Assembly (NCBI RefSeq): GCF_900115845.1
Contig: NZ_FOXX01000006.1
Location: forward strand, 1-64,000
Direction of reading: 5' to 3'
DNA from: Priestia endophytica DSM 13796
Lineage (GTDB): Bacteria > Bacillota > Bacilli > Bacillales > Bacillaceae_H
DNA: 64,000 nt
The position numbers were made by a program, and so were the translations under genes. Shown piece by piece: positions 23,508 to 34,200 of this stretch. Numbering within the stretch: the first letter of the stretch is position 1; each line of letters begins with the position of its first letter. A model generated the notes under the pieces. The model was not told the origin of the DNA. It was given only the letters and a program-made list of their open reading frames with translations, and did not search any database.

Positions 23508-25730
23508 TTATTCAGCTCTTAATACGTAGAGGACCGAACTAAAATCGCTTGGCAGTTTATTTCCTTGGAGATCTTGACCAGCGGAAGCATCCGAGGTGAT
23601 AAGTCCGATATTCATCAATTCGGAGCCGCTAAAGTTCTCATTTAGCTTTTCAATATGATAGCTCTTATGAGGATCTAGTCCTTTTAAAGGAAGTCTGCGG
23701 AATGTGCCGTTTACTTCATTTAATACTTTATAATAGCCGACAATTGCTTCTTTCTTATCCTCTGACACAACCATCCAAGCCGTGAAATTGCCTTCAAAAG
23801 GGCTAAGCAAGCGGTAAAACGTTCCTTGTGAGAGAAGTTGGCGATATTGTTTGAAAAAGGCAACTTGTTTTTTCATTTCCTCTCGCTCTTCTTCTGACAG
23901 CTTTGTAACATCTAATTCATATCCAAACGAGCCAAAGTAGGCCACATTCGCTCTTGTTTCAAGAGGTGTTGTGCGAAATGCTTGCTCATTTGGCACAGCT
24001 GAAACATGAGCGCCCATGCTTGATAAAGGATAGACAAGCGATGTTCCATATTGAATTTTCAACCGTTCAATGGCATCTGTATCATCACTTGTCCATGTTT
24101 GCGGGGCATAGTAAAGCATACCTGGATCAAATCGTCCGCCACCGCTTGCACATGATTCAAATAAAACGTGTGGAAATGCTAATGTTAATCGCTCATATAA
24201 ATCATACACGCCTAAAATATAGCGGTGGCAAATCTCCCCTTGTCTTTTAGAGTCATACGCTTTTGAATATACTTCAGTCATTGAGCGGTTCATATCCCAT
24301 TTCACATATGAAACATTTCCGTCTTTAAGAATGTGTGCCATCATCTCATAAATATGATCAACAACTTCTTTTTGAGAAAAATCAAGCACAAACTGATTGC
24401 GTCCGTGAGAAGCTCTGCGCTCTGGGGTTTCAATCATCCACTCTGGATGTTCCCGATACAAGTTGCTGTTTTTATTGACCATTTCAGGCTCAAACCACAG
24501 CCCAAATTTCATGCCAATCTCTTCAATCTTTTGGGCTAATCCAGAAATACCGCTTGGCAGCTTTTCGCGATTTTCAACCCAGTCCCCGAGTCCTCGTTTG
24601 TCATCATTTCGTTCCCCAAACCAGCCGTCATCAAGGACAAAAAGCTCGATTCCATCTTCTTTTGCAGCCTCCGCAAACTCTAAGATTTTCTCCTCATTAA
24701 AATCAAAATAAGTGGCTTCCCAATTGTTAATAAGAACAGGTCTAGTTTTATCACGCCACTCTCCGCGCACAAGGCGCGTTCTGTACAAACGGTGATAAGT
24801 TTGACTCATGCCGTTTATTCCCTTATCACTGTAGACGATTACGGCTTCTGGTGTTTGAAACTCTTCGTCTTTTTCTAAGTGCCATGTAAAACCATGTGGA
24901 TGAATGCCCATCATAACTCTTGTTTGGCCGTGTGTATCAACTTCTGCTTGTGCTAAAAAGTTGCCGCTATAAACTAAGCTAAATCCCATCACTTCTCCTT
25001 GAAACTCGTCTGCATGTGGACGTTTGAGCGCTATAAATGGGTTATGTTGAAGGCTTGAATTGCCTCTGGTGCTCCCAACAGACTGTATTCCTTGCTCGAG
25101 TTTTCGGTTTTTAATATGGCGCTCGCGTCCCCAAGCACCTGAAAGCTGAATCCATTCATAGTCATCATCTGGCAAATCGAGGTTGGCGCTCATCGCTGTT
25201 GTAAGATCAACGCTTTCTGTCCCCATATTTTTAAAACGAGCGCTTCTAGCAATCGCATTTTCTCCTTTAAAAATGGTATAGAGTAAAACTAATTCAACGG
25301 AAATCACGGAATCTAGTAGTGTGATTTGAAGCGTTGTTGCTTCATCATCATGTTCAGTATACGTCGCAGGCAAATTTGCTAGTTTTGGTTTTCCGCGATA
25401 AATCTCGTGTGTTTTATATTCAAAGTTAGTAATGCGGCTCCCGTTTTTTTGGTGAATTTCAAGAGCAGGATGCCTGAAATCAGACGTTCCGTAAGAGGGA
25501 TACTCTTGTTTAAGATGATCAAGAGAAAAATATAGGTTTCCTTCAAACGGATAAGCGGTCATTGGGCGATGCTGCATTTCGACTAAATAGTCAAAAGAAG
25601 CTCTGTGCGGTACTCTTTTACCAAAATAAAGCTGCCCAAGCTGGTTGTTTTGAAGTATTTTCATAATATAGCTCATTTCGTTATTGTAGAGATGAAATTC
25701 TTTTGTTTCTTCATTATAAATAATTGTCAT
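23508..25730 (-). CDS. alpha-galactosidase, glycoside hydrolase family 36
   Basis: 740 residues, the full GH36 length. It cleaves alpha-1,6-galactose from melibiose and raffinose sugars in the cytoplasm. Residues about 30-330 are the beta-sandwich; the TIM barrel follows with LFVLDDGWFGERND, the nucleophile in VSYVKWDMNRSMTE and the acid/base in TSDDTDAIERL, after CASGGGRFDPGML. The start is ATG 25730 (MTIIYNEE), preceded by AAAGGATGAT; the in-frame ATG three codons earlier overlaps that site. It follows the GPH symporter by 31 bases in one operon. No signal peptide, in keeping with uptake of intact sugar. Confidence 0.95.
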   Translation of the reverse strand: MTIIYNEETKEFHLYNNEMSYIMKILQNNQLGQLYFGKRVPHRASFDYLVEMQHRPMTAYPFEGNLYFSLDHLKQEYPSYGTSDFRHPALEIHQKNGSRITNFEYKTHEIYRGKPKLANLPATYTEHDDEATTLQITLLDSVISVELVLLYTIFKGENAIARSARFKNMGTESVDLTTAMSANLDLPDDDYEWIQLSGAWGRERHIKNRKLEQGIQSVGSTRGNSSLQHNPFIALKRPHADEFQGEVMGFSLVYSGNFLAQAEVDTHGQTRVMMGIHPHGFTWHLEKDEEFQTPEAVIVYSDKGINGMSQTYHRLYRTRLVRGEWRDKTRPVLINNWEATYFDFNEEKILEFAEAAKEDGIELFVLDDGWFGERNDDKRGLGDWVENREKLPSGISGLAQKIEEIGMKFGLWFEPEMVNKNSNLYREHPEWMIETPERRASHGRNQFVLDFSQKEVVDHIYEMMAHILKDGNVSYVKWDMNRSMTEVYSKAYDSKRQGEICHRYILGVYDLYERLTLAFPHVLFESCASGGGRFDPGMLYYAPQTWTSDDTDAIERLKIQYGTSLVYPLSSMGAHVSAVPNEQAFRTTPLETRANVAYFGSFGYELDVTKLSEEEREEMKKQVAFFKQYRQLLSQGTFYRLLSPFEGNFTAWMVVSEDKKEAIVGYYKVLNEVNGTFRRLPLKGLDPHKSYHIEKLNENFSGSELMNIGLITSDASAGQDLQGNKLPSDFSSVLYVLRAE

Positions 25731-25761
25731 GATAATCATCCTTTCCTATCAAACGTGATTT

Positions 25762-27159
25762 TTAATGAATATTTTGAATGTTTTCTTCGTTTTTCTCGTA
25801 CTCCGTGTTTTTCTCTTTCAAGTTGCTCACAATATGGCTTAAGTAAGAGCCTTTTAGCTTATAAGCTTTAAGATAAATAAAAAGACTAAGAGCAGCAAAA
25901 ATGAGCGGAATGGCAACCATTAAAATGCGAAGTCCCATCACAGTTCCAGGAGTTTGCGCAGCATCCGGTACATAGCCAACAAGAGAAAGACCAACACCAG
26001 TAAGAAGTCCTGAGACCGCTTGAGCGGCTTTCATCAGGAATGTTTGGGTAGAGACAATAATACTTTCTGAGCGAATCCCAAATTTGAGTTCCCCATAATC
26101 AATTACATCTGCAATTGACACTGTTGTAATCCCAAGGGAAAGACCTGAACCAAATTTTAAAAGAAAGCTGCCAATAATAATGAATGATGGACTTTGCGGT
26201 GCGATGTACCCGCCAGCTAAAATAATAACTAGGCCTATTCCAACAAGACTGCATGCGAGTGTAAACACTTTAGTACGATTTAATGCTTTCACAAGCCTTG
26301 GGAAGAGAAGAAGAGAGAGCATTTCCGCTGTAATCATAAAGTTGAAAATTGAAAATAAGTGTTCAGCTCCTGTAACATATTTAAAATAGTAAATGGTGAC
26401 ACCGTTTACTATTTGCATGGCGAGATTAAAAGAAAGTAAGATTCCAATAAAAACGACAAGCTGATCATTTTTGGCAAGAAGCTTTCCAATTTGTTTGAAT
26501 TTAATTCGAGGTGCATTTCTATTTGTTGGTTTTTCAGGAACATTAAAAACCGTAACGGCAATTGTTCCAATAAAAATGATAGCGATTACAATTGCGGAAA
26601 CCGTAAATCCTGTTTGACGATCTCCGCTGCCACCGAAGAAGCGATCAAAGAAATCAATCATATAAAGGCCAAATGTTCCAATTAACATGCCAGCAAGACT
26701 CGCAAAAAATCTTGGAATGACGGATACTTCTTCTCGTTCTTGCTGATCATTTGTTAAGCTTGGCAACCAAGACCAATACGGAATGTCCATAATGGTATAT
26801 GTCATACCGTAGAGGAGATAGGCAATTGAAATATACACATAAAGCTCTGTTGTAGAGAGGCCGAAGTTTGTAAATAAGAGAACAAAAATAACGGAGTTGA
26901 CAAGTGTTCCAATAACCATCCATGGCCGGAATTTTCCGAAGCGTGAGTGCGTATTGTCAACAATCATCCCCATGACAGGATCGTTTGTTGCATACCATAT
27001 CCGAGCGATGAAAAATAGTGTTCCAACAAATGCAGGCGAAAGCCCTAATACGTCTGTAATGTAAAACATCAGATAAATTCCGACTAAGTTTACAACAGCA
27101 TCTTTTCCAATTGCTCCTACCCCAAATGAATACTTTGCTTTGGCAGATAGTTTTTCCAT
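25762..27159 (-). CDS. GPH-family galactoside:cation symporter (MelB-like)
   Basis: 465 residues with twelve transmembrane segments. Signature regions: NDPVMGMIVDNTHSRFGKFRPWMVIG, the D-P-x-x-G and R-x-G-x-x-R-P-W motif of the glycoside-pentoside-hexuronide family, and MDIPYWSWLPSLT. The second half has ADVIDYGELKFGIRSES, also family-specific. It would import melibiose or raffinose-type alpha-galactosides with Na+ or H+. The long N-terminal extension of the open frame is rejected: ATG 27159 (MEKLSAKAKYSFG) is eight bases after AAAGGGG. First gene of the operon with the alpha-galactosidase, divergent from the LacI-type regulator. Confidence 0.93.
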   Translation of the reverse strand: MEKLSAKAKYSFGVGAIGKDAVVNLVGIYLMFYITDVLGLSPAFVGTLFFIARIWYATNDPVMGMIVDNTHSRFGKFRPWMVIGTLVNSVIFVLLFTNFGLSTTELYVYISIAYLLYGMTYTIMDIPYWSWLPSLTNDQQEREEVSVIPRFFASLAGMLIGTFGLYMIDFFDRFFGGSGDRQTGFTVSAIVIAIIFIGTIAVTVFNVPEKPTNRNAPRIKFKQIGKLLAKNDQLVVFIGILLSFNLAMQIVNGVTIYYFKYVTGAEHLFSIFNFMITAEMLSLLLFPRLVKALNRTKVFTLACSLVGIGLVIILAGGYIAPQSPSFIIIGSFLLKFGSGLSLGITTVSIADVIDYGELKFGIRSESIIVSTQTFLMKAAQAVSGLLTGVGLSLVGYVPDAAQTPGTVMGLRILMVAIPLIFAALSLFIYLKAYKLKGSYLSHIVSNLKEKNTEYEKNEENIQNIH

Positions 27160-28464
<1,305 letters not shown>

Positions 28465-28465
<1 letters not shown>

Positions 28466-28500
28466 AAAAGCTTGGAATAGAAATATTCCAAGCTTTTTTT
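28465..28500 (+). terminator. terminator of the LacI-type gene
   Basis: AAAAAGCTTGGAATA and TATTCCAAGCTTTTT form a perfect 15-bp stem with loop GAAA. Confidence 0.95.
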
Positions 28501-28504
28501 GGGT

Positions 28505-28528
28505 TTTTAGTAAAAATTTTAGTAAAAA
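28505..28528. repeat. tandem 12-bp repeat upstream of galK, candidate operator
   Basis: TTTTAGTAAAAA occurs twice head to tail with no gap (28505-28516, 28517-28528), about 120 bases before galK. Repeated half-sites of this kind match the T-T-A-G-T-A-A-A type seen in some Gal/LacI-family operators of Firmicutes (from memory). Confidence 0.45.
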
Positions 28529-28647
28529 TATTGCTCTTTTTTACTTTTTAACTTAAAATGAAAGAGAATTCTGACATAATGAAATGTTTATAAGTCAATA
28601 GTGAAAATGCTAGATGATGAATAGAAGAGCTATTGGGGGGAGAAGAA

Positions 28648-29829
28648 GTGAAAGCAGAAGAGCTATTAAATAAATTTGATGAGCTTTTTCAAGGAAGAAA
28701 TGGGCGTTTATTTTTTTCACCAGGAAGAATTAATTTAATTGGTGAACATACAGACTACAATGGTGGGCATGTTTTTCCGTGTGCCATTACGTTTGGTACT
28801 TATGGAGTTGCTAGAAAGAGAGAGGATCGTGAAGTGAGATTGTATTCGCTTAACTTTCCTGAACAAGGAACCATTACTTTTTCACTTGATGAGCTTCATT
28901 ATGAAGAGAGCGATGGGTGGGGGAACTATCCTAAAGGAATAATTCACTATATCAACCAAGGGGGATGGACGCTTCCGTCTGGCTTAGACATTATGATTTA
29001 CGGAAATATTCCAAATGGAGCAGGTTTGTCTTCTTCAGCTTCACTTGAGATGCTTATTGGCGTTATTGTAAGCGAAATGTTTCAGCTTCACATAGACCGT
29101 CTAGAACTTGTTTCACTTGGGAAGAAAGTAGAAAATGAGTTTATTGGTGTCCAAAGCGGAATTATGGATCAGTTTGCGGTTGGAATGGGAAAGAAGGACT
29201 GCGGAATTTTGCTTGATTGCAGTACATTAACATACAAATACATGCCTTTAAATCTAGAAAATCATCAAATTATTATTATGAATACAAACAAACGAAGAGA
29301 GCTTGCGGATTCTAAATATAATGAACGTCGGGGTGAATGTGAAAGCGCTCTCTCTAGGCTGCAGAAGAGCCTTTCAATCGGATCGCTTGGCGACTTAACG
29401 GAAAGGGAGTTTGAACAACATCGTCATCTTATAAATGATGAGGTGTTAGAGAAAAGAGCCAAACATGCTGTATATGAAAATCAAAGGATTTTGCGCGCTT
29501 TTCAAGCGTTAGAACAGGATGGATTAGCTTCGTTTGGTGCTTATATGAATGAATCACACCGCTCTTTGCGTGATGACTATGAAGTAACAGGAATTGAGCT
29601 TGATACATTAGTAGAAGCTGCGTGGAAAAGGGACGGAACAGTTGGAGCAAGAATGACTGGAGCAGGGTTTGGCGGCTGTGCCATTGCGATTGTCGCAGAA
29701 GATAAGACAGAGGAATTTATTAGAGTAGTAGGCGAAGAATATGCCGGAAAAATAGGATATAAGGCAACTTTTTATGTGGCGAATATTGGAGAAGGAACAA
29801 AGGAAATTACACAAGAAGTGCTGCGTTAA
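28648..29829 (+). CDS. galK: galactokinase
   Basis: 393 residues. Phosphorylates galactose at C1 using ATP, the first Leloir step. GHMP-kinase motifs in order: substrate motif GRINLIGEHTDYNGGHVFP (residues about 25-43), the ATP-binding PNGAGLSSSASLEM (about 120), and MTGAGFGGCAIAI near the C-terminus. GTG 28648 is chosen: it follows GGGGGAG by a normal spacing, whereas the in-frame TTG upstream precedes the site. galT follows 33 bases later in the same operon. Confidence 0.97.
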   Translation: MKAEELLNKFDELFQGRNGRLFFSPGRINLIGEHTDYNGGHVFPCAITFGTYGVARKREDREVRLYSLNFPEQGTITFSLDELHYEESDGWGNYPKGIIHYINQGGWTLPSGLDIMIYGNIPNGAGLSSSASLEMLIGVIVSEMFQLHIDRLELVSLGKKVENEFIGVQSGIMDQFAVGMGKKDCGILLDCSTLTYKYMPLNLENHQIIIMNTNKRRELADSKYNERRGECESALSRLQKSLSIGSLGDLTEREFEQHRHLINDEVLEKRAKHAVYENQRILRAFQALEQDGLASFGAYMNESHRSLRDDYEVTGIELDTLVEAAWKRDGTVGARMTGAGFGGCAIAIVAEDKTEEFIRVVGEEYAGKIGYKATFYVANIGEGTKEITQEVLR

Positions 29830-29862
29830 GTTATGTAATTTATGAAGACAGGAGTGAAGAAA

Positions 29863-31371
29863 GTGAACATTTTTAGCGTAATACAAAGCCTAGTTGAAAA
29901 AGCTTTTGCAGTAAACTTAATAGAGTCCGAAGACCGTATCTATGCGAGAAATAGGCTGCTGTCACTTTTGGGTTTTGACGTATTCCCTGAGCATGTACAC
30001 GAGACAGAGGAAGGAGAGATTCCAGACTTAGTCGAAAAACTTGTAGGATATGCTGTTGAAAATCATATGATTTCAGACCTGTTAGATGAAAAAGAAATGT
30101 TAAGTAGTGACATTATGAACGTGTTTTTGCCAAGACCTTCAGATGTTAATCGTACTTTTTATGAACACTACGAGAAGGATCCAGAACAAGCTACAAACTA
30201 CTTTTATTCATTTAGTCAAAACAGCAACTATATTCAAACAAAACGAATTGCGAAAAACATCGCCTATAAAGTGAACACAGATTACGGAGAGTTAGATATT
30301 ACCATTAACTTGTCTAAGCCAGAAAAAGATCCAAAACAAATTGCTGCCGAAAAACAAAAAAAACAAACGGACTATCCGTATCCAAAATGCTTGCTTTGTA
30401 TTGAAAATGAAGGATATGAAGGAAGAATTGGTCATCCAGCACGTTCGAATCACCGAATGATTCGAATGAACTTAAGGAATGAAGAGTGGTTACTTCAATA
30501 TTCACCATATATGTACTACAACGAACACTGCATTGTTCTATCAAGCGAGCATCGTGATATGAAAATAAGCAAGAGCACATTTACAAGATTGCTAGAATTT
30601 GTGGAAAAGTTTCCTCACTATTTTATTGGATCAAATGCAGATCTTCCGATTGTAGGAGGTTCTATTCTAACGCATGATCATTATCAAGGTGGAAACTACG
30701 AATTCTCGATGGCAAAAGCGAAAGAAAATCACGTGTTTACACTAAAAGCGTTTCCGAACGTTCACGGAGCAATTGTTCACTGGCCGATGTCTGTCATTCG
30801 TCTTCGAAGCAAAAAGAGAGAAGAGCTTGTCCGAGCTTCTTCTCTTGTTCTCGAAACATGGAAAAACTATAGTGATCCTACAGTTAGCATAGAAGCCTAT
30901 ACAGGAGACATTCCTCATAATACGGTTACACCGATTGCGAGAATGCGGGATGGTCAGTTTGAAATCGACCTCGTTTTACGGAACAATCGAACAACAGAAG
31001 ATTACCCACTTGGTATCTTTCATCCTCATGAAGATGTTCATCATATCAAAAAAGAGAACATTGGCTTAATTGAAGTAATGGGTCTTGCAGTGTTACCCTC
31101 TCGCCTTGAAAAAGAGCTTAAAGAAGTTGCTCGGTTTTTACTAGGTGAACAAAACGAGATCGCTGCTTATCACCTTCACTGGGCGGAGGAAATTAAAGAA
31201 GAATATAAAGATCAACTCCCAAAAGAGAACATAACAGAAGTCCTCCAAAAAGAGGTTGGCATGAAGTTTCTGCGTGTGCTTGAAGATGCAGGGGTGTTTA
31301 AACAAGATAGAGAAGGAAGAGAAGCATTCGGAAATTTTATTGGACTTTTAACTGAGGAAAAGACTTCGTGA
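29863..31371 (+). CDS. galT: UDP-glucose-hexose-1-phosphate uridylyltransferase (class II)
   Basis: 502 residues, the large Firmicutes-type GalT. Swaps UMP between UDP-glucose and galactose-1-phosphate. Landmarks: MNVFLPRPSDVNRTFYEHY, the SQNSNYIQTKRI segment, KCLLCIENEGYEGR, NHRMIRMNLRNEEWLLQYSP and LPIVGGSILTHDHYQGG with the H-D-H-Y active-site region. GTG 29863 has AGGAGTG upstream; the extension reading MKTGVKK lacks one. galE, needed to recycle UDP-galactose, is not in the window. A hairpin terminator covers the stop. Confidence 0.97.
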   Translation: MNIFSVIQSLVEKAFAVNLIESEDRIYARNRLLSLLGFDVFPEHVHETEEGEIPDLVEKLVGYAVENHMISDLLDEKEMLSSDIMNVFLPRPSDVNRTFYEHYEKDPEQATNYFYSFSQNSNYIQTKRIAKNIAYKVNTDYGELDITINLSKPEKDPKQIAAEKQKKQTDYPYPKCLLCIENEGYEGRIGHPARSNHRMIRMNLRNEEWLLQYSPYMYYNEHCIVLSSEHRDMKISKSTFTRLLEFVEKFPHYFIGSNADLPIVGGSILTHDHYQGGNYEFSMAKAKENHVFTLKAFPNVHGAIVHWPMSVIRLRSKKREELVRASSLVLETWKNYSDPTVSIEAYTGDIPHNTVTPIARMRDGQFEIDLVLRNNRTTEDYPLGIFHPHEDVHHIKKENIGLIEVMGLAVLPSRLEKELKEVARFLLGEQNEIAAYHLHWAEEIKEEYKDQLPKENITEVLQKEVGMKFLRVLEDAGVFKQDREGREAFGNFIGLLTEEKTS

Positions 31372-31389
31372 TGAGCGAAGTCTTTTTTG
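31360..31389 (+). terminator. terminator of galK-galT
   Basis: AAGACTTCG pairs with CGAAGTCTT around a seven-base loop, then six T; it overlaps the galT stop. Confidence 0.85.
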
Positions 31390-32023
31390 TAATTTACCGT
31401 TTATATCAAGAATTTATAGGGGAGAAAAAGAATAAGCGTTTTTTCTACAAAAAATGCAATTGTTAAAAATTTTTTAAAGAGAATTACCTCAAAAAAATTA
31501 TATTAAAATATAAACCTTATGGAAAATGTAGTGATATCACTTTCATATTAAATTTAATATATATATAAATAACGGTGGAGAAGTAGAAAAATACGCAAGA
31601 ATAAGGAAATGTCGCAATTTGTAGAAATTTAAAACTGTTGGTAGTTCTAAAGGATTATTAAACGACAAAAATCGGTTTTTTGTTACTTCTTTTTTGTCGA
31701 ACAAGTAATGATATATATATGTTTTTAAATAATATTAACATTATGTTATTAAATGTAACTTAATGTCTAAATAAATGGTAATTAAACATTGATTATGAAA
31801 GAAAAAAGATATCTGAAAAAAGTTAATTAAAGGTAATTGGTGTAATATAATGGATTAAGTTGAATAATTTTTACATTTTTTAACTCAAAAACGAAAAATT
31901 GTGCTAATATATCCATATACATAGGTGATTTCTGTTTTTTATTAAGACTTTATACCCTTATTGTGAAAAGGTAGACAAGAATTAGAGCTAGTAGAAGTTT
32001 TTAGCACTGCGAGAGGAGAAAAC
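31372..32023. other. upstream region of the lasso peptide cluster
   Basis: About 650 bases, very AT-rich, no gene. TAATAT with an extended TG (31902-31910) is a plausible promoter -10, about 110 bases before the first lasso gene. Such AT-rich upstream DNA is a common target for AbrB-type regulators, which is inference here. Confidence 0.5.
31902..31910 (+). promoter_or_regulatory. candidate extended -10 promoter for the lasso operon
   Basis: TG-C-TAATAT forms an extended -10. TTAACT 19 bases upstream of the -10 is a weak -35. The start would be near 31917. Confidence 0.35.
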
Positions 32024-33961
32024 ATGAGCGCGATAGCAGGCATATATGAATGGAATCAAAGTGAAATTCGTGTAGAACAATGTCAGGCAATGATGGAAGA
32101 GTTAAAAAGATATCGTGCTGATGACATTGGAACATGGAAAAAAGATAGTCTTTTCTTTGGTTGTCATGCTCAATGGATTACAGAGGAATCTATTGGAGAG
32201 AAACTACCATTTTATGATAGTGAACGAAAGCTCGCTATTACAGCAGATGCTATCATCGACAATCGAGACGAATTATTTAATAGATTAGGAATAGATATAA
32301 AATATAGAGTTTCTATGAAAGATAGCGAACTTCTTCTACATGCTTATTCTAAGTGGGGAGAAGAGATGCCAAAGTTTCTCGTTGGTGATTTTACGTTTAT
32401 GATTTGGGATGAGAAAAAAGGAAAACTGTTTGGGGCTCGCGATTTTTCGGGGTGTCGCACACTTTATTTTTTCAATAATGAGAAAACTTTCGCCTTTTGT
32501 ACCGCTATTAACCCGCTTTTTACGCTTCCTTTTGTTTCAAAAAGGTTAAATGAAGCGTGGCTAGCCGAGTTTTTGGCTATACCGGTTACGTTTGAGTCAA
32601 CAGATTCTTCTTCAAGCGTCTATGAAAATATTAGACAGCTTCCTCCTTCACATAGCATAACAGTAGAAAAAGGAAGAGTGAAGCTTACCCCATATTACAC
32701 GCTTGACATGGTGAAGAAATTAAAGCTCTCATCAAATGAGGAATATGAAGAAGCTTTTCTTGAGGTTTTTAAGGGAGCAGTAAAATCCCGATTGCGAACA
32801 CATCTTAACGTTGGAGCTCACCTGAGTGGAGGATTGGATTCAGGTTCTGTTGCAAGTATCGCAGCACGAGAGCTACGAGTACAAAACAAATCATTGCATA
32901 CATATAGCTATGTCCCTATCGATGATTTTGAAGACTGGTCACCGAAAAGCCGAATAGCTGATGAAAGACCTTCCATAAAGTCAACAGTGAACTATGTTGG
33001 CAACATTAGAGACAACTACTTGAGCTTTCCAGAGAAAAGCTCTTTTTCTGAAATTGATGATTGGCTTGATGTGTTAGAAACACCGTATAAATTTTATGAA
33101 AATAGCTTTTGGACAAAAGGGATTTTTGAACAAGCATCACAGCAAGGAATAGGTGTGATATTGAATGGACAGCGTGGAAACTGGACGGTTTCGTGGGGAC
33201 ATGCTCTTGATTATCAAGCAATGCTATTACGAAAACTTCAATTAAGAAAATTCAGCCAAGAATTTTGGATGTATAGTAAAAATCTTGGGGCAAAAAGGTC
33301 AAGAGTACTTCGTGTTGTTGGGCGTAAAGTGTTTCCAAAGCTAAGAGGAGCTTTATCTAAAAACAAAGAAGTACCTTTTCGAGGAATGATTAATGAAAAA
33401 TTAGCGAGTCGGTTTAACGTTTATAATAAATTAGCTTCACATGATATTCAAAAAAATGGGTTAATTCAAAAAACTCCATATGAAATACGAAAAATTCAAT
33501 TTCAGCGTCCATACTATTGGGCTCTCAACGGAGCATATACAACAAAGCTATCACTTCGATACGGCATATGGGATAGAGATCCAACAAATGATCTACGCGT
33601 TGTACGTTTTTGCTTATCAGTTCCAGAAAGTCAATTTGTTCAAAATGGACAAGATCGGTCACTCATTAGAAGAGCAATGAAAGGCTATCTTCCAGATGAT
33701 GTTCGACTAAACCAACGAACGCGAGGGATTCAAGGTGCAGATGGAATTCAAAGGATGCTTCCACAGTGGAATGTGTTTATAGGAGAATTAGAAAGAGCTT
33801 TAAAGGACGACTATCTATCAGAGTATTTAAATATAGACCTTTTAAAGGAATCGTTAGAAAACATACGCCATGAACCTTCAGCTGATCAAGTATTTCGAAA
33901 TGATTTTCGAATTTTAATGAGAAGCTTGATTCTCTATCGATTCCTTCAAAAAAACTTTTGA
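32024..33961 (+). CDS. lasso peptide macrolactam synthetase (asparagine-synthetase homologue, C protein)
   Basis: 645 residues. Adenylates the side-chain acid of core residue D9 and closes the ring on the N-terminus of the core. N-terminal glutaminase-like domain begins MSAIAGIYEW: the Cys2 nucleophile of true asparagine synthetases is absent, as in lasso cyclases. FSGCRTLYFFN and the PP-loop HLSGGLDSGSVASIAA (about residue 270) mark the synthetase domain. GAGAGGAG precedes the ATG. It is the first gene of the cluster; the precursor gene starts 15 bases after its stop and the two are probably co-transcribed. This C-before-A order differs from the more usual A-first order. Confidence 0.93.
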   Translation: MSAIAGIYEWNQSEIRVEQCQAMMEELKRYRADDIGTWKKDSLFFGCHAQWITEESIGEKLPFYDSERKLAITADAIIDNRDELFNRLGIDIKYRVSMKDSELLLHAYSKWGEEMPKFLVGDFTFMIWDEKKGKLFGARDFSGCRTLYFFNNEKTFAFCTAINPLFTLPFVSKRLNEAWLAEFLAIPVTFESTDSSSSVYENIRQLPPSHSITVEKGRVKLTPYYTLDMVKKLKLSSNEEYEEAFLEVFKGAVKSRLRTHLNVGAHLSGGLDSGSVASIAARELRVQNKSLHTYSYVPIDDFEDWSPKSRIADERPSIKSTVNYVGNIRDNYLSFPEKSSFSEIDDWLDVLETPYKFYENSFWTKGIFEQASQQGIGVILNGQRGNWTVSWGHALDYQAMLLRKLQLRKFSQEFWMYSKNLGAKRSRVLRVVGRKVFPKLRGALSKNKEVPFRGMINEKLASRFNVYNKLASHDIQKNGLIQKTPYEIRKIQFQRPYYWALNGAYTTKLSLRYGIWDRDPTNDLRVVRFCLSVPESQFVQNGQDRSLIRRAMKGYLPDDVRLNQRTRGIQGADGIQRMLPQWNVFIGELERALKDDYLSEYLNIDLLKESLENIRHEPSADQVFRNDFRILMRSLILYRFLQKNF

Positions 33962-33975
33962 AAGGGGGTGACATC

Positions 33976-34113
33976 GTGGAGAAAAAACAATGGGAAAAGC
34001 CTGAAGTAGAAGTGTTGGATGTAAACAAAACAATGGCAGGACCTGGGCTAAGCTATCCTGATGCAGTGCAACCAGATCCAGATCCAGAGGATGCAATGCA
34101 TCATGATAGTTAA
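33976..34113 (+). CDS. lasso peptide precursor (A), paeninodin-like
   Basis: 45 residues from GTG 33976, with AAAGGGGGTGAC upstream. Leader, residues 1-20: MEKKQWEKPEVEVLDVNKTM, with the P9 of the Y-x-x-P leader motif (Trp for Tyr) and the conserved Thr at -2. Core, residues 21-45: ring AGPGLSYPD predicted as a nine-member A1-D9 macrolactam, then a tail of 16 residues with Q-PDPDPED and the end HHDS. Paeninodin (from memory) shares AGPG, PDA, QPDPD and the terminal HYDS-like Ser; this tail is two residues longer (25 vs 23 core). The C-terminal Ser fits phosphorylation by the kinase encoded next. It is too short for usual gene calls. Confidence 0.93.
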   Translation: MEKKQWEKPEVEVLDVNKTMAGPGLSYPDAVQPDPDPEDAMHHDS

Positions 34114-34139
34114 TTGGATATGAAATTATACGTTCATTA

Positions 34140-34171
34140 CCCTTATACACTGTAAGGTGTATAAGGGTTTT
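34140..34171 (+). terminator. intra-operon terminator after the precursor gene
   Basis: CCCTTATACAC (34140-34150) pairs perfectly with GTGTATAAGGG (34157-34167), followed by TTTT only. A partial terminator here would keep precursor mRNA more abundant than the enzyme mRNA, as is common in RiPP operons. Confidence 0.8.
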
Positions 34172-34200
34172 CAAAATTTGTGATGAGCGGAGTGAAGATA

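Noticed and set aside
28505-28528. CRISPR-like repeat
   Set aside because: Only two tandem 12-mers without spacers; no cas genes in the window.
34114-34200. Second lasso precursor or immunity peptide between A and K
   Set aside because: The gap holds only a hairpin; no other start with a leader-like sequence was found.
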